Of a DNA stretch of 64,000 nucleotides, positions 40,379 through 49,385 are shown piece after piece. The translations under genes were made by a program, and so were the position numbers. The notes below the pieces were generated by a model. It was given only the letters and a program-made list of their open reading frames with translations. It ran no database searches and was not told where the DNA came from. The stretch is from an uncultured Gluconobacter sp. (GTDB lineage: Bacteria; Pseudomonadota; Alphaproteobacteria; Acetobacterales; Acetobacteraceae), in assembly GCA_937880175.1 (NCBI GenBank), contig CALFLO010000074.1:30653-94652 (forward strand). The letters run 5' to 3'. Every line of letters starts with the position of its first letter. Positions within the stretch are counted from its first letter, which is position 1.

Positions 40379-40867
40379 ATGAACCTCAACGAACTGCGCG
40401 ATAACGAGGGCTCTCGGTATCGCAAGAAGCGTCTCGGACGTGGCATCGGGTCCGGCAAGGGCAAGACCTCCGGTCGTGGCGTCAAGGGTCAGAAGGCTCG
40501 TGAGGGCGTGTCCCTCAACGGCTTCGAGGGTGGTCAGCTTCCGCTGTACCGTCGTATGCCGAAGCGTGGCTTCGTGAACATCTTCCGCAAGGAATATGCT
40601 CCGGTGAACCTCGGTGCGATCTCCAAGGCCATTGAAAGCGGAAAGCTGGACAAGGCTGCAACCGTCACTGAGGAGACCCTTCGCAAGGCTGGTCTCGTCA
40701 ACGGTAGCAAGCTGGCCGGTGTCCGTCTTCTTGCCCATGGTGAGCTTTCGCATGGCGTGACCATCGAAGTCGCCGGTGCTTCCGCTGCAGCTCTGGCTGC
40801 GGTCGAGAAGGCTGGTGGCACCGTTAAGGTGCTCGAAACCAAGAAGGAAGTTCAGGCTGACGCCTGA
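40379..40867 (+). CDS. rplO: 50S ribosomal protein L15
   Basis: A 162-residue L15: [20 protein letters not shown] at 40379, [38 protein letters not shown] and a C-terminal [22 protein letters not shown]. The upstream extension from 40349 lies in rpmD. secY follows after 97 bases. Confidence 0.97.
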   Translation: MNLNELRDNEGSRYRKKRLGRGIGSGKGKTSGRGVKGQKAREGVSLNGFEGGQLPLYRRMPKRGFVNIFRKEYAPVNLGAISKAIESGKLDKAATVTEETLRKAGLVNGSKLAGVRLLAHGELSHGVTIEVAGASAAALAAVEKAGGTVKVLETKKEVQADA

Positions 40868-40964
40868 TATTTCTTCTCCGGGCTTTGGCCTGGGATAGGG
40901 TTGGATAGTGAACAGCGTCCCGTGCTTTCGTGCGGTGACGCTGTTTTCATGAAAGGACAGGTGG

Positions 40965-42338
40965 ATGGCTTCCGCAGCAGAGCAGCTCGCCGCCAATCTC
41001 AATATGAGTTCGTTTTCCAAGGCGACCGAACTCAAGAAGCGCATCTGGTTCACCCTTGGTGCGCTGATCGTCTATCGGCTTGGCACATATATTCCGGTTC
41101 CCGGTGTTGATGCGACCGTGATGGGGCAACTTCTTGCCCAGCATCAGGGCGGCATTCTGGGAATGTTCGACATGTTCACGGGTGGTGCGCTTGGGCGCAT
41201 GACCGTGTTCGCGCTGAACATCATGCCGTATATCAGTGCCTCGATCATCATCCAGCTTCTTTCCACGGCGCTTCCGTCCATGGAAGCGATGAAGAAGGAA
41301 GGTGAGGCGGGTCGTAAGAAGCTTAATCAGTACACGCGCTATCTTACGGTGTTCATTGCCCTTTTTCAGGCTTACGGCATTGCCGTCGGGCTTGAGAACA
41401 TGACGGCACATGGTGCGAATGCTGTGGTGGCCCCCGGGATGTTCTTTATTGCATCCTGCGTCGTGACGCTCGTCGGCGGTACGATGTTCCTGATGTGGCT
41501 GGGAGAGCAGATCACGTCCCGAGGTGTCGGGAACGGGATTTCGCTCATCATTTTCGCCGGCATCGTGGCGAACCTGCCGCATGCTCTGGCCAGTCTTTTC
41601 GAACTGGGACGGACGGGAGCGCTCTCGCCCATCTTCGTTGTGATCTTCCTTGTTCTGGCGATTGCGGTCATCGGCTTCATCGTCTTCATGGAACAGGCAC
41701 AGCGCCGCGTCGTGATCCAGTATCCGAAGCGTCAGGTTGGAAACCGCATTTTCGGCGGTGATTCCACCCACATGCCGCTGAAGGTGAATACAGCCGGTGT
41801 GATTCCGCCGATCTTCGCATCCTCCGTTCTTTTGATCCCGGTGACCATTTCCGGCTTCATGAACGGGCATTCGATGCCGGGATGGCTCTCGGTTCTGGGG
41901 CAGCAGCTGGGGCAGGGACAGCCGCTCTACATGCTGTTCTATGCGGCGATGATCCTGTTCTTCTCCTATTTTTATGCGGCGATTACGTTCAATCCCGAGG
42001 AAACGGCAGAGAACCTGCGCAAGCAGGGTGGCTTCATTCCTGGCATCCGTCCGGGTGCAAGCACTGCGACGTATTTTGATAAGATCCTCTCCCGTTTGAC
42101 GGCGATCGGTGCGATGTATCTTGTGGTGGTCTGTCTGTTGCCGCAGATCCTGATCAGCAAATATAACGTGCCGTTCTATTTCGGCGGCACAAGCCTGATC
42201 ATTATCGTGTCTGTCACCATTGATACGGTGACCCAGGTTCAGTCCCATCTGGTGGCACACCAGTATTCGGGTCTGATCCGCAAGCAGCGCAGCCGCGGCT
42301 CCCGCGGTGGCGTTCCGGGAGGCACGAAGCGTCGATGA
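40965..42338 (+). CDS. secY: Protein translocase subunit SecY
   Basis: A 457-residue SecY with about ten membrane helices. Key parts are [19 protein letters not shown] (TM1), the plug region with [39 protein letters not shown], the [14 protein letters not shown] cytosolic loop, and [22 protein letters not shown]. It forms the channel for Sec-dependent export and membrane insertion. Good start at the ATG 40965 (AGGTGG upstream). The stop overlaps adk. Confidence 0.97.
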   Translation: MASAAEQLAANLNMSSFSKATELKKRIWFTLGALIVYRLGTYIPVPGVDATVMGQLLAQHQGGILGMFDMFTGGALGRMTVFALNIMPYISASIIIQLLSTALPSMEAMKKEGEAGRKKLNQYTRYLTVFIALFQAYGIAVGLENMTAHGANAVVAPGMFFIASCVVTLVGGTMFLMWLGEQITSRGVGNGISLIIFAGIVANLPHALASLFELGRTGALSPIFVVIFLVLAIAVIGFIVFMEQAQRRVVIQYPKRQVGNRIFGGDSTHMPLKVNTAGVIPPIFASSVLLIPVTISGFMNGHSMPGWLSVLGQQLGQGQPLYMLFYAAMILFFSYFYAAITFNPEETAENLRKQGGFIPGIRPGASTATYFDKILSRLTAIGAMYLVVVCLLPQILISKYNVPFYFGGTSLIIIVSVTIDTVTQVQSHLVAHQYSGLIRKQRSRGSRGGVPGGTKRR

Positions 42339-42916
42339 ATATCATTCTTCTTGGCCCCCCGGGCGCAGGTAAGGGGACCCAGGCCAAGCGGCTTGAAGCC
42401 CTCTATGGCTTCAAGCAGATTTCCACTGGCGACATGTTGCGGGCGGAAGTGGCTGCAGGTTCGTCGATTGGTAACGAAGCCAAGGCCATCATGGAGAAGG
42501 GACAGTTCGTCCCGGATCCGATTATTGTTGCCATGATCCAGAGCCGGATTGCCCAGCCCGACTGTCAGCGTGGCTTCATTCTTGATGGTTTTCCGCGCAC
42601 GGAAAGTCAGGCCGAAGCTCTGGACGCCATGCTGTCCCAGCGCGGCCTGACGATCGATGCGGTTATCCTTCTGGATGTTAACGAAGACGAACTCGTGGAC
42701 CGCATTGCCAGTCGCAGAAGCGAAGATGGAACGCGGCGTCCGGATGATAATCCTGACGTGGTTCGCGCGCGTCTTGAAGTCTATCGCAAGCAGACAGCTC
42801 CCATCCTTCCCTATTATGAGAAGGCAGGACGGCTGCTTCATGTCGATGGCATGAAGGACGTTGAAAGCGTTGGCAAAGCGATTGATGCCATCGTCGCAAC
42901 TGCGAAAGAAAACTGA
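42335..42916 (+). CDS. adk: Adenylate kinase, short-LID form
   Basis: A 193-residue adenylate kinase. P-loop [15 protein letters not shown] is at 7-21, then [24 protein letters not shown] and [15 protein letters not shown]. The LID between VDRIASRR and RPDDNPDVV is short and lacks the zinc-type insertion. Interconverts ATP, ADP and AMP. It overlaps secY by four bases (ATGA). A weak GATCAC/GTGATC hairpin (42929-42946) follows. Confidence 0.97.
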   Translation: MNIILLGPPGAGKGTQAKRLEALYGFKQISTGDMLRAEVAAGSSIGNEAKAIMEKGQFVPDPIIVAMIQSRIAQPDCQRGFILDGFPRTESQAEALDAMLSQRGLTIDAVILLDVNEDELVDRIASRRSEDGTRRPDDNPDVVRARLEVYRKQTAPILPYYEKAGRLLHVDGMKDVESVGKAIDAIVATAKEN

Positions 42917-42954
42917 GTTTTCCAAAAGGATCACGAAAAAGTGATCTCTATCAT

Positions 42955-42982
42955 TTGACTCAGGTAGGGTGGGCAGTATATT
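42955..42982 (+). promoter_or_regulatory. Candidate promoter of the alpha (rpsM) operon
   Basis: TTGACT (42955-42960) and TATATT (42977-42982) with a 16-base spacer. Boxes match five of six consensus bases each. A GACTC site (42957-42961), a CcrM-type GANTC target, overlaps the -35 box. The mRNA would have a leader of about 145 bases before rpsM; the E. coli alpha leader binds S4, but I see no proof of that here. Confidence 0.6.
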
Positions 42983-43132
42983 GCGCGCCCTCGACACAGG
43001 TGTAGCCAGACCAGATATGCGTCTGCCGGAATCGGCGGATGACAGGTTCGGCTGCGAGATAATCGACCTGGCCCTGGCCGGGGATATAACAGTCTGGAGC
43101 GGCTTTGAGCCGTTCCAATGGGAGTAACAGGC

Positions 43133-43510
43133 GTGGCACGTATTGCCGGCGTAAACATTCCGACCAACAAGCGGGTCGTCATTGCCCTGCGTTATGTCTA
43201 CGGCATTGGCCCGTCGACGGCGCAGTCCATCTGCAGCAAGCTCGAAATCCCCGATGCCAAGCGCGTCAACGAGCTGTCTGACGATGAAATCGTGAAGATC
43301 CGCGAACTGATCGATTCCGAACTGCGCGTCGAAGGCGATCTTCGCCGTGAAACCGCAATGAACATCAAGCGTCTGATGGACCTCGGTTGCTACCGTGGCC
43401 TTCGTCACCGTCGTGGCCTTCCGGTCCGCGGTCAGCGCACGCACACCAACGCCCGTACCCGTAAGGGCAAGGCCGTTGCTATTGCTGGCAAGAAGAAGGT
43501 CACGCGCTAA
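43133..43510 (+). CDS. rpsM: 30S ribosomal protein S13
   Basis: A 125-residue S13 read from the GTG at 43133, preceded eight bases upstream by GGGAG, giving the family start (M)[18 protein letters not shown]. The ATG at 43118 would add five residues and has no ribosome site. [31 protein letters not shown] and [19 protein letters not shown] are typical. Contacts P-site tRNA and bridges subunits. Confidence 0.96.
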   Translation: MARIAGVNIPTNKRVVIALRYVYGIGPSTAQSICSKLEIPDAKRVNELSDDEIVKIRELIDSELRVEGDLRRETAMNIKRLMDLGCYRGLRHRRGLPVRGQRTHTNARTRKGKAVAIAGKKKVTR

Positions 43511-43567
43511 TTCGCGCCTGATCTCTTCATCGACGTTTTTGCTTAAACTTTTAGGACGACCTCTCTC

Positions 43568-43960
43568 ATGGCGAAGGCCGCTGCTCCGCGTATCCGTAAA
43601 AAGGAACGCAAGAATATCATTTCCGGTGTTGCTCACGTGCTCTCCACGTTCAACAACACCATGATCACCATTTCTGACGCACAGGGCAACGCGATTGCCT
43701 GGTCGTCGTCGGGTGCGCAGGGCTTTAAAGGCTCCCGTAAGTCCACGCCGTATGCTGCTCAGGTCGCTGCAGAAGATGCCGGCCGCAAGGCACGCGAGCA
43801 TGGCATGGAAACGCTTGAGATCGAGGTCTCCGGTCCGGGTTCGGGGCGTGAAAGCGCACTTCGTGCCCTCCAGGCCGTAGGGTTCAACATTACGTCCATC
43901 CGCGACATGACGCCCGTGCCGCACAATGGCTGCCGTCCCCGGAAGCGTCGTCGCGTCTGA
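43568..43960 (+). CDS. rpsK: 30S ribosomal protein S11
   Basis: A 130-residue S11 with [43 protein letters not shown] and the C-terminal [21 protein letters not shown]. Located on the 30S platform. No rpsD follows, the usual alphaproteobacterial order. A 132-base gap with hairpins separates it from rpoA. Confidence 0.97.
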   Translation: MAKAAAPRIRKKERKNIISGVAHVLSTFNNTMITISDAQGNAIAWSSSGAQGFKGSRKSTPYAAQVAAEDAGRKAREHGMETLEIEVSGPGSGRESALRALQAVGFNITSIRDMTPVPHNGCRPRKRRRV

Positions 43961-43969
43961 GTGATGCTT

Positions 43970-44041
43970 TGCTGCGTATCGCGTGCGATACGCAGCATCT
44001 GTAAGTGATTGCATCTTTTGCCGCACCTTCGGTGCGGGCCC
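43970..44041 (+). other. Hairpins between rpsK and rpoA
   Basis: TGCTGCGTATCGC (43970-43982) pairs with GCGATACGCAGCA (43985-43997), a perfect 13-base inverted repeat with only two central bases. A second stem near 44021-44037 pairs CCGCACC with GGTGCGG around TTC. No T-run follows either. They could be processing sites adjusting rpoA relative to ribosomal proteins. Confidence 0.5.
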
Positions 44042-44092
44042 AGGTGCCGCCAATTTCCCTTGGCGTGCTTCGTTGTTTGAAAGGCCACGACC

Positions 44093-45112
44093 TTGGTTCT
44101 CCAGAAAAACTGGCAGTCCCTCATCAAGCCGGAGAAGCTTGAAGTCGAGCCCGGACCGGTTGCCTCGCGCATCGCCACTGTCGTGGCCGAGCCTCTGGAA
44201 CGCGGCTTCGGCATGACGCTCGGTAACGCGCTGCGTCGTATTCTGCTTTCGTCGCTGCAGGGCGCTGCCGTGACCGCCATCCAGATCGATGGTGTGCTGC
44301 ATGAGTTCTCCGCTGTGCCGGGTGTTCGCGAAGACGTCACGGACATCGTCCTGAACGTCAAGCAGCTTGCTCTGCGCATGCATGGTGAAGGCCCCAAGCG
44401 CATGATCCTGACGGCCACTGGCCCAGGTGAAGTGACGGCTGGCCAGATCCAGGCAGGTCATGACATCGAGATCATGAATCCAGATCTCGTGATCTGCACG
44501 CTTGATGATGGCGTGAAGCTCGGCATGGAATTTACCGTCAATATGGGCAAGGGCTATGTTGCAGCAGCAGCAAACCGTCCGGAAGACGCCCCGATTGGCA
44601 TGATTCCCATCGACGCGATTTACTCCCCGGTGCGTCGGGTTTCCTACAAGATCGAGCAGACGCGTGTTGGTCAGGTCACTGACTATGACAAGCTGCTGCT
44701 GACGGTAGAGACCAACGGTGCGGTGACGCCCGAAGACAGCCTGGCTCTCGCAGCCCGGATTCTTCAGGATCAGCTGCAGCTGTTCATCAACTTCGATGAG
44801 CCGCGTCCGGTCCAGCATGAAGAACCGCAGGATGACCTGCCGTTCAACCGCAATCTTCTCCGCAAGGTTGACGAGCTCGAGCTGTCGGTGCGTAGCGCCA
44901 ACTGCCTCAAGAACGACAACATTGTCTATATTGGCGATCTGGTGCAGAAGTCCGAACAGGAAATGCTCCGTACGCCTAATTTCGGGCGCAAGTCGCTCAA
45001 CGAGATCAAGGAAGTTCTCACCGGTATGGGGCTGTCGCTCGGCATGAGCGTCCCAGCCTGGCCGCCCGAGAACATCGAGGATCTGGCCAAGCGTCTCGAC
45101 GAGACGTTCTGA
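44093..45112 (+). CDS. rpoA: DNA-directed RNA polymerase subunit alpha
   Basis: A 339-residue RpoA. Start is a TTG at 44093 with GAAAGG upstream; the following [16 protein letters not shown] matches the conserved N-terminus and no ATG does. Alpha-NTD (about 1-235) includes [21 protein letters not shown], needed for dimerisation and beta binding. Alpha-CTD (about 255-330) includes [21 protein letters not shown] and [16 protein letters not shown], which contacts UP elements and activators. Confidence 0.97.
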   Translation: MVLQKNWQSLIKPEKLEVEPGPVASRIATVVAEPLERGFGMTLGNALRRILLSSLQGAAVTAIQIDGVLHEFSAVPGVREDVTDIVLNVKQLALRMHGEGPKRMILTATGPGEVTAGQIQAGHDIEIMNPDLVICTLDDGVKLGMEFTVNMGKGYVAAAANRPEDAPIGMIPIDAIYSPVRRVSYKIEQTRVGQVTDYDKLLLTVETNGAVTPEDSLALAARILQDQLQLFINFDEPRPVQHEEPQDDLPFNRNLLRKVDELELSVRSANCLKNDNIVYIGDLVQKSEQEMLRTPNFGRKSLNEIKEVLTGMGLSLGMSVPAWPPENIEDLAKRLDETF

Positions 45113-45139
45113 GAACTTTCAAGGTAAGGAAAACTAGCA

Positions 45140-45562
45140 ATGCGTCATGGTGTGAGCGGGCGTAAGCTCAACGTCACCTCTTCTCACCGCGCTGCCATGT
45201 TCCGCAACATGGCCGTGGCTCTCATCAAGCACGAGCAGATCACGACGACGCTGCCGAAGGCGAAGGAACTTCGCCCGGTGGTCGAGAAGCTGATCACGCT
45301 CGGCAAGCGTGGCGATCTGCACGCCCGTCGTCAGGCATTCGCACAGCTGCGTGACGACGCTGTCGTGACGAAGCTGTTCTCGGCAGTTGCCGAGCGCTAC
45401 AAGGGACGTGCCGGTGGCTACTCCCGCGTGCTGAAGGCAGGCGTCCGTTATGGCGACAATGCCGATATGGCCGTGATCGAACTGATCGATCGTGATGTCG
45501 CTGCAAAGGGCCTGGATAGCGGACCGAAGCAGAACGTTGCAGAGGAGCAGGAGGCCGCCTGA
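45140..45562 (+). CDS. rplQ: 50S ribosomal protein L17
   Basis: A 140-residue L17: [52 protein letters not shown] and [22 protein letters not shown]. Last gene of the ribosomal supercluster, closed by a strong terminator. Confidence 0.97.
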   Translation: MRHGVSGRKLNVTSSHRAAMFRNMAVALIKHEQITTTLPKAKELRPVVEKLITLGKRGDLHARRQAFAQLRDDAVVTKLFSAVAERYKGRAGGYSRVLKAGVRYGDNADMAVIELIDRDVAAKGLDSGPKQNVAEEQEAA

Positions 45563-45584
45563 GGCCCCTGTTTTTGAAGCTTTG

Positions 45585-45619
45585 AAAAAGGCCGGGGCAG
45601 GAATGCTCCGGCCTTTTTT
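45585..45619 (+). terminator. Rho-independent terminator after rplQ
   Basis: AAAAAGGCCGGGGC (45585-45598) pairs with GCTCCGGCCTTTTTT (45605-45619), loop AGGAAT, with one G-T wobble and a six-T tract. This ends the alpha operon. Confidence 0.92.
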
Positions 45620-45901
45620 GATTCGTGGTTTCTTTGCCACGATATTGTGTGATATGCAGTCCCCACTCTTTGCAGACCCTTTCCTGTCTCTTCCCGAGAC
45701 AGCGTGAAACTCCGCTTCCCGTATGGGATGCGGTTCCTTCCCTTTTGGAGAACGTTCCGTCGTTCTTCGCGTTGGGTCTGCACAATTCTGAGAAACAGGT
45801 CCGAGCACTCTCGTAGGGCCTGCCACGACGCATCGAATATGTATCCCGGCAATGAGGCCCGGATGGGTTCGTGATGCGTCTAGCGTTTGGAGAGCGTTAT
45901 A
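45620..45901 (+). promoter_or_regulatory. rplQ-transporter intergenic region with nested inverted repeat
   Basis: No gene is seen in these 282 bases. A nested dyad lies 21 bases before the next start. Its outer arms GACGCATC (45827-45834) and GATGCGTC (45873-45880) are perfect, and its inner arms ATCC-GGC (45843-45850, one mismatch) and GCC-GGAT (45857-45864) stack inside. It may be a structured 5' leader or an operator for polyol control. One GANTC site is at 45620-45624. Confidence 0.45.
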
Positions 45902-47212
45902 ATGTCCGAATCTTCCCCCCCGAAACATGGGCTTGCGGAAACGCTTGGGATACCCAGAGCCCTGTTCTGGGCTTTTGTGGGACAGCTCCTGTTCATGGTC
46001 GGCGATGGTGTGGAGGCGGGGTATCTCGATACCTACATGCTTCACCACGGCCACACACAGGGCTTCGTGAATGAAATGTTCACCTTCTACGGCATCACCG
46101 TGATGATCGCCGCCTGGTTCTCCGGGCCGCTATCCGATCTCATGGGGCCCAAGAAGGTCATGTGGCTTGGTCTTATTCTCTGGACCATCCTTGAGGTAGG
46201 CTTCCTGACCTTTGGTCTCGGGCCGAACAGTGGACCGATGATCCTGCTGTTCTATACGCTTCGTGGATTTGCCTATCCGCTGTTTGCGTATGGTTTTCTT
46301 GTCTGGATCGCTGCGGCGACCCCGACCGCCATGCTGGGTTCGGCCGCGGGCTGGTTCTGGTTTTCCTTCTCTGCCGGTCTGCCGACCCTCGGCTCGCAGT
46401 TCGCTCGTTTTGCCATCCCGCAAATCGGTGAACTTCGCACTTTCTGGTGTTCGCTGGGTCTGGTGATCATAGGTGGTCTGGTTGCTCTGCTGTTCACGCA
46501 TGAGCCAACAGGCAAGAAGCGTCTGCTACCGGATCATATTCCGACCAAGGATATCTTCTTCGGTTCCATGAGCATCATGTGGCGTGAGCCCAAGACGCTG
46601 ATCGCGGGCATTGTCCGCGTGATCGACACGTCTTCGGAATACGCATTCCTGGCGATCATGCCGGCGTTCTTCGTGGATCATCTCGGATTTTCGCTGGGTC
46701 AGTGGCTCAACCTGCTGTCGCTCATCTTTCTTAGCAACATCCTGTTCAACCTTGTCTCCGGCATGGTGGCGGATACGCTGGGGCACCGGTTTGTCGTAGC
46801 AGTCTTCGGTGGCATTGGCGGCTTTGTGGCTATCCCGCTCTTCTATTATGTGCCGCTCTGGTTCCCCGGAAACTTCTGGGCTGTGGCTGCGGCAGGGATC
46901 TTCTATGGCGCGACCGTTGCAGCGTTCGTTCCGCTCTCGGGGCTGATGCCTCAGATCTGTCCGCGTGAAAAGGCCGCCGCCCTTTCCATTCTGGGTCTGG
47001 GCGCTGGTGCGTCTACCTGGGTCGGACCGGCCGTTGTCGCGGGCTGTGAAGCTATTTTCGGCCCGGGGATGCAGTACGTCATCTGGACGTTCGCTGTGAT
47101 TTATCTGCTGTCTGCCGGTATGACGATGGCTCTGACCATCTCACCGGAAGCGCGGAAATACAGCGAAGAGGCTGCAGCACGGGGCGAGACTACGCCAGCT
47201 GTAGGACACTAA
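45902..47212 (+). CDS. MFS transporter of the ribitol/arabinitol permease type
   Basis: A 436-residue protein with about 12 membrane helices. It resembles the RbtT/DalT/CsbX polyol permease family: GDGVEAGYLDTYMLHHGHTQ after TM1, the strongly typical LLFYTLRGFAYPLFAYGFLVW, a PQIGELRTFWCSLGL segment, and AFFVDHLGFSLGQWLNLL in the second half. Such permeases bring in ribitol, arabinitol or related sugars by cation symport. The ATG at 45902 is preferred; an upstream TTG at 45887 is in frame. No polyol dehydrogenase or regulator lies next to it, so the substrate is open. The organism's polyol metabolism fits. Confidence 0.8.
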   Translation: MSESSPPKHGLAETLGIPRALFWAFVGQLLFMVGDGVEAGYLDTYMLHHGHTQGFVNEMFTFYGITVMIAAWFSGPLSDLMGPKKVMWLGLILWTILEVGFLTFGLGPNSGPMILLFYTLRGFAYPLFAYGFLVWIAAATPTAMLGSAAGWFWFSFSAGLPTLGSQFARFAIPQIGELRTFWCSLGLVIIGGLVALLFTHEPTGKKRLLPDHIPTKDIFFGSMSIMWREPKTLIAGIVRVIDTSSEYAFLAIMPAFFVDHLGFSLGQWLNLLSLIFLSNILFNLVSGMVADTLGHRFVVAVFGGIGGFVAIPLFYYVPLWFPGNFWAVAAAGIFYGATVAAFVPLSGLMPQICPREKAAALSILGLGAGASTWVGPAVVAGCEAIFGPGMQYVIWTFAVIYLLSAGMTMALTISPEARKYSEEAAARGETTPAVGH

Positions 47213-47250
47213 GTTCAGAGCATTCCGTCAGCGCTCTGACGCTGTAAAAG

Positions 47251-47282
47251 AAAGGGGCAGTCCGGTATCGGACTGCCCCTTT
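47251..47282. terminator. Terminator after the MFS transporter gene
   Basis: AAAGGGGCAGTCCG (47251-47264) pairs with CGGACTGCCCCTTT (47269-47282) around GTAT: 14 perfect pairs with A and T flanks. Confidence 0.85.
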
Positions 47283-47318
47283 CTGCGTTGAGAGACAGTC
47301 ATGTCAAGGAGAAGAGCT

Positions 47319-47543
47319 ATGGACGGCGATCTGGAACATTCTTTGGAGGCAGGTGTCGGGCGGTTGCAGGATGATGCCAGCGCCTGTCCCTGGATGAGGG
47401 GTCTTGGGGAAAAAGTTTCCAGTGCAGGAAGAGAAACCGAGGCACTTGTCAGTGATTTGATGGTGGATCAGCCATTGTTCTGGCTTCTGGTGTCTTTTTT
47501 TGCCGGGATGTTGTTGGGGAGAGGTCTTTTTCGGAAAAATTAA
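47319..47543 (+). CDS. Small ElaB/YqjD-like membrane-anchored protein
   Basis: A 74-residue protein. ATG at 47319 has AAGGAG seven bases upstream; the ATG at 47301 precedes that ribosome site. A hydrophilic helical part (about 1-47) is followed by a C-terminal membrane helix within DQPLFWLLVSFFAGMLLGRG. The DQP-hydrophobic-LGR pattern is that of the ElaB/YqjD (DUF883) ribosome-binding, membrane-anchored proteins, though the N-terminal part is short. A similar tail is found in the CsbD-like gene at 57525. Function unproven. Confidence 0.5.
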   Translation: MDGDLEHSLEAGVGRLQDDASACPWMRGLGEKVSSAGRETEALVSDLMVDQPLFWLLVSFFAGMLLGRGLFRKN

Positions 47544-47604
47544 ACTTCCGCAAGTGCATCACGTTACGACATGACCACGAACTCTTGGGCGAGGAGCCTG
47601 CGTC

Positions 47605-47775
47605 ATGCTGCACTATGCGATTGTTTTCTTCATTATTTCCATCATTGCCGGTGTTTTCGGCTTCTCCGGCATCTCGGCTGCGACGGCTGGCATTGCCAAG
47701 CTGTTCTTCATCATTTTCCTTGTGCTGGCAGTGCTGGCCATCCTCGCAGGTGTGGCTGGACTGCACGCACTCTGA
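47605..47775 (+). CDS. DUF1328 family small membrane protein
   Basis: A 56-residue protein starting at the ATG at 47605 with GAGGAG eight bases upstream and a TGA at 47773-47775. The sequence has two hydrophobic helices: [20 protein letters not shown] and a second from about residue 33 ([20 protein letters not shown]) to the end. The [11 protein letters not shown] linker is the hallmark of the YtjA/DUF1328 family, whose function is unknown. It is short and easy to miss. A terminator follows. Confidence 0.8.
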   Translation: MLHYAIVFFIISIIAGVFGFSGISAATAGIAKLFFIIFLVLAVLAILAGVAGLHAL

Positions 47776-47798
47776 GCCCTGAAAGCAGGCCGGATGCA

Positions 47799-47831
47799 AA
47801 AAGGGCGGGTGCCGAAAGGCCCCGCCCTTTT
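47799..47831. terminator. Bidirectional terminator between DUF1328 gene and the minus-strand efflux operon
   Basis: AAAAGGGCGGG (47799-47809) pairs with CCCGCCCTTTT (47821-47831); a small GCC/GGC pairing inside the loop extends it. It serves the DUF1328 gene on plus and the outer-membrane factor on minus. Confidence 0.88.
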
Positions 47832-47840
47832 CTATGTTCC

Positions 47841-49385
47841 TCAGTTCCCGTTCTTGTCCCGCTGGATGAAGGACGGGAGAAGGGGATTGTCCGTCTGGAG
47901 CGAATTTTTGCTCGGAAGCTGCTGTGTGGTCCAGCCCCCTCCCAGATCGGTCATGAGTTTGACCTCGGCCAGAAACTGCTGCTGGCGCACGCTGAGCTGT
48001 GTTTCCTCGTACTGAAGGGCGTTTTGCTCGGCTGTGATGACCGTGGTGTAGATCTGCGTTCCGGCAAGATACTCGTTCATCGAGACCTGCACCGCAGCAT
48101 CGGCGGACTTTACAGCGGCATTTTGCAGGGCAAGCTGCTGGTCGAGATAATGCAGACCTGACATCTGATCCTCGGTGTCCTGAAGTGCGGCCAGAACCGT
48201 CTGACGGTATGTGGCGACCGCATTGTCATAATCGGCTTCCGCACTGCGCACGGCTGCAGAGCGCGCACCGCCCTGGAAAATCGTCTCCGTTGCGGCCGCG
48301 CCGAGGCTCCAGGTGCGTGTGGCCGCCTGGATCAGCTGTTGAAGCGGATTGCCGCTATAGCCGTAAGATGCGGTGAGCGAGACCTGCGGGAAAAAGGCCC
48401 CGATCTCATATCCGATCTCGGCATTATAGGATTCCATGTTCCGCTCTGCCTGCGCCACGTCCGGCCGACGCTGAAGCAGCATGGACGGAACGGCAACAGG
48501 GGCGGCAGGGATGGTCTCGGGCAGGGGGGAGGGTGCAAGCGTGAGTTCGGCTGGCGCGCGGCCCGTCAGCATGGCGATGGCATGCTCGTACTGTGAACGC
48601 GCGATATGCGCGTTGGACAGGCTGGCCTGTGTCGATTGCAGGAGATATCGGGCCTGAAGAGCGCTGGTCGGATCGGCGACACCGGCCTCAAGCTGGTTCT
48701 GCAGGATCTCCAGATTGTGGCGATACAGATCTACATTGCGGGCATAAAGGGCAATCAGGCTGTCCTGATAGCGCAGGTCGAAATAGTCCTGCGCCAGCTG
48801 AAGCTGATAGGACAGGCGCATGTTCGCAACGAGCGCTGCGTCGGCCTGCGTGGCGGCGACCTGCTCCTGTACCTGACGTCGGATCATGCCCCAGACGTCC
48901 ACGGTCCAGCTTGCGGAGGGGCCGGTCGTCCACGTGTTGGACGTGTAGGACTGGCTGGACGTGTAGGGAATGCCATTGCTGGCATTCGAGGTACTGCCGC
49001 CCTCGGAGTTGCGGTTGAAGCTGAACTTGCCGCTCAGGGTCGGGAAAAGCTGGGCCCGGATTGAATCGATCGTGGCGGCAGCCTTGCGGTACTGTGCCTC
49101 ATATTCCTTCAGGCTCTGGTTGGATGTGGCAACGCGTTCTTCGAGATCGTTCAGGACGGGATCGTTGAAGATCGTCCACCAGTCTCCTTTCGGCATCTTC
49201 GCAAGATCCGGGGCGGCAACCTGCCATCCGGGGGGCGGGGGGGCTTCCTTGAATTTGGCAGAGATGATGGCCTTCGGGCGATGGTAGTTCGGCCCGACCA
49301 TGCCGCCGATGCAGCCGCTCAGGAAAGGCAGGGTCGCTGCCCCCAGCAGGGCATTGCGCAGGGTAGACTTACGGAGGGCGGTCAT
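47841..49385 (-). CDS. RND efflux outer-membrane factor, NodT-type lipoprotein (second system)
   Basis: A 514-residue TolC/NodT-class channel. Lipobox LSGC lies at about 22-25 after a hydrophobic signal. WWTIFNDPVLNDLEERV opens the first OEP repeat and LLQRRPDVAQAERNM the second. Last gene of the minus-strand operon; its start overlaps the permease stop at 49385. It differs clearly in sequence from the factor at 15711, so it is not a recent duplicate. Confidence 0.9.
   Translation of the reverse strand: MTALRKSTLRNALLGAATLPFLSGCIGGMVGPNYHRPKAIISAKFKEAPPPPGWQVAAPDLAKMPKGDWWTIFNDPVLNDLEERVATSNQSLKEYEAQYRKAAATIDSIRAQLFPTLSGKFSFNRNSEGGSTSNASNGIPYTSSQSYTSNTWTTGPSASWTVDVWGMIRRQVQEQVAATQADAALVANMRLSYQLQLAQDYFDLRYQDSLIALYARNVDLYRHNLEILQNQLEAGVADPTSALQARYLLQSTQASLSNAHIARSQYEHAIAMLTGRAPAELTLAPSPLPETIPAAPVAVPSMLLQRRPDVAQAERNMESYNAEIGYEIGAFFPQVSLTASYGYSGNPLQQLIQAATRTWSLGAAATETIFQGGARSAAVRSAEADYDNAVATYRQTVLAALQDTEDQMSGLHYLDQQLALQNAAVKSADAAVQVSMNEYLAGTQIYTTVITAEQNALQYEETQLSVRQQQFLAEVKLMTDLGGGWTTQQLPSKNSLQTDNPLLPSFIQRDKNGN

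Noticed and set aside
42239..44818. 859-codon minus-strand open frame across secY-adk-rpsM-rpsK-rpoA
   Set aside because: It covers several certain ribosomal genes and promoter regions on the plus strand and lacks recognisable motifs.
45620..45901. tRNA-like or small-RNA gene before the MFS transporter
   Set aside because: No cloverleaf, CCA end or acceptor pairing could be built; only the nested inverted repeat is supported.
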